Below are positions 5,585 through 5,705 of a stretch of DNA of 5,705 nucleotides, in pieces; the stretch's first letter is position 1, and the number at the start of each line of letters is the position of its first letter. Source of the stretch: an uncultured Clostridia bacterium (lineage in GTDB: Bacteria > Bacillota_A > Clostridia > Oscillospirales > Ruminococcaceae). The stretch covers positions 1-5,705 of the forward strand of contig CAMVPV010000108.1 of the NCBI GenBank assembly GCA_947169455.1. Direction: 5' to 3'. A model generated the notes under the pieces. The model was not told where the DNA came from, searched no databases, and saw only the letters and a list, made by a program, of their open reading frames with translations. Both the position numbers and the translations under genes were made by a program.

Positions 5585-5705
5585 CTGAAAACGCATCGTT
5601 AAAGGGCATACGCAGCAGCTACAAGCGCATGGTGTTCTATCAGATATGGGTGCGCAGCTTCTGCGACGGCAACGGTGACGGGATCGGCGATCTCTATGGC
5701 GTGAT
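5536..5705 (+). CDS. GH13 alpha-glucosidase / oligo-1,6-glucosidase-type enzyme, 5' end only
   Basis: The first 56 codons of a gene cut by the window edge. After a variable lead of about 28 residues the protein reads YKRMVFYQIWVRSF at about 29-42, followed by CDGNGDGIGDLYGV (43-56). The VFYQIW-RSF strand followed by the NGDGIGD loop is the hallmark start of the GH13 (beta/alpha)8 barrel in oligo-1,6-glucosidases, alpha-glucosidases and related enzymes that hydrolyse alpha-glucosides. NGDGIGD is the usual metal-binding loop. No signal peptide is visible, so a cytoplasmic role on imported oligosaccharides is likely. ATG 5536 overlaps the glycosyltransferase end by 49 nt in a different frame. 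The only other in-frame ATG, at 5629, falls within the conserved strand and has no ribosome binding site. The catalytic residues lie beyond the window, so the exact specificity is open. Confidence 0.85.
   Translation, partial: MGKAVLDKGYNETPQITENASLKGIRSSYKRMVFYQIWVRSFCDGNGDGIGDLYGV

Noticed and set aside
4511..5596. Long minus-strand open frame (361 codons) opposite the glycosyltransferase.
   Set aside because: It has no recognisable family motif or convincing ribosome binding site. It mirrors a plus-strand gene with clear GT4 motifs and is best explained as a codon-bias shadow.

Overview
The window looks like chromosomal DNA of a low-to-mid GC Firmicute of the class Clostridia, probably a Ruminococcus-like gut or rumen organism. 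The grounds are AGGAGG-type ribosome binding sites, vegetative promoters with extended -10 elements, AT-rich intergenic gaps between coding regions of moderate GC, and protein architectures familiar from Ruminococcaceae/Lachnospiraceae. The genus is an inference from style; no marker gene is present.

Layout. Positions 1-177 are an AT-rich intergenic region with a convincing promoter (119-147) and a strong ribosome binding site (167-174). They lead into a plus-strand membrane diguanylate cyclase (to 2145) with dCache, HAMP-like, PAS and GGDEF parts. A convergent minus-strand gene (2214-3896) encodes a degenerate-GGDEF/intact-EAL protein, a predicted c-di-GMP phosphodiesterase. The two genes share a long inverted repeat (2164-2217) that probably terminates transcription from both sides. 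A divergent intergenic region (3897-4075) carries the phosphodiesterase promoter and a perfect 15-bp palindrome. Next come a plus-strand GT4 glycosyltransferase (4076-5584) and, overlapping its end by 49 nt, the start of a GH13 alpha-glucosidase-type gene (5536 to the window edge).

How the genes may work together. The first two genes are a c-di-GMP maker and a c-di-GMP breaker placed tail to tail. The phosphodiesterase in turn shares an upstream control region with a glycosyltransferase/glycosidase operon. A link between c-di-GMP and envelope glycan or alpha-glucan metabolism is possible but only suggested by position.

The main surprise is at the 5' end of the cyclase gene. The well-placed ribosome binding site points to a TTG start at 185, whose frame encodes a typical short basic N-terminus plus the first transmembrane helix. 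That frame stops at 260-262, exactly where the dCache frame must take over. A single missing base (most simply one T near 257-260) explains this. The allele is therefore either a frameshift mutant, a sequencing error, or a form made without its first membrane anchor. No transposon, CRISPR array, tRNA/rRNA or clear riboswitch was seen, and I found no evidence of a wholly new system.
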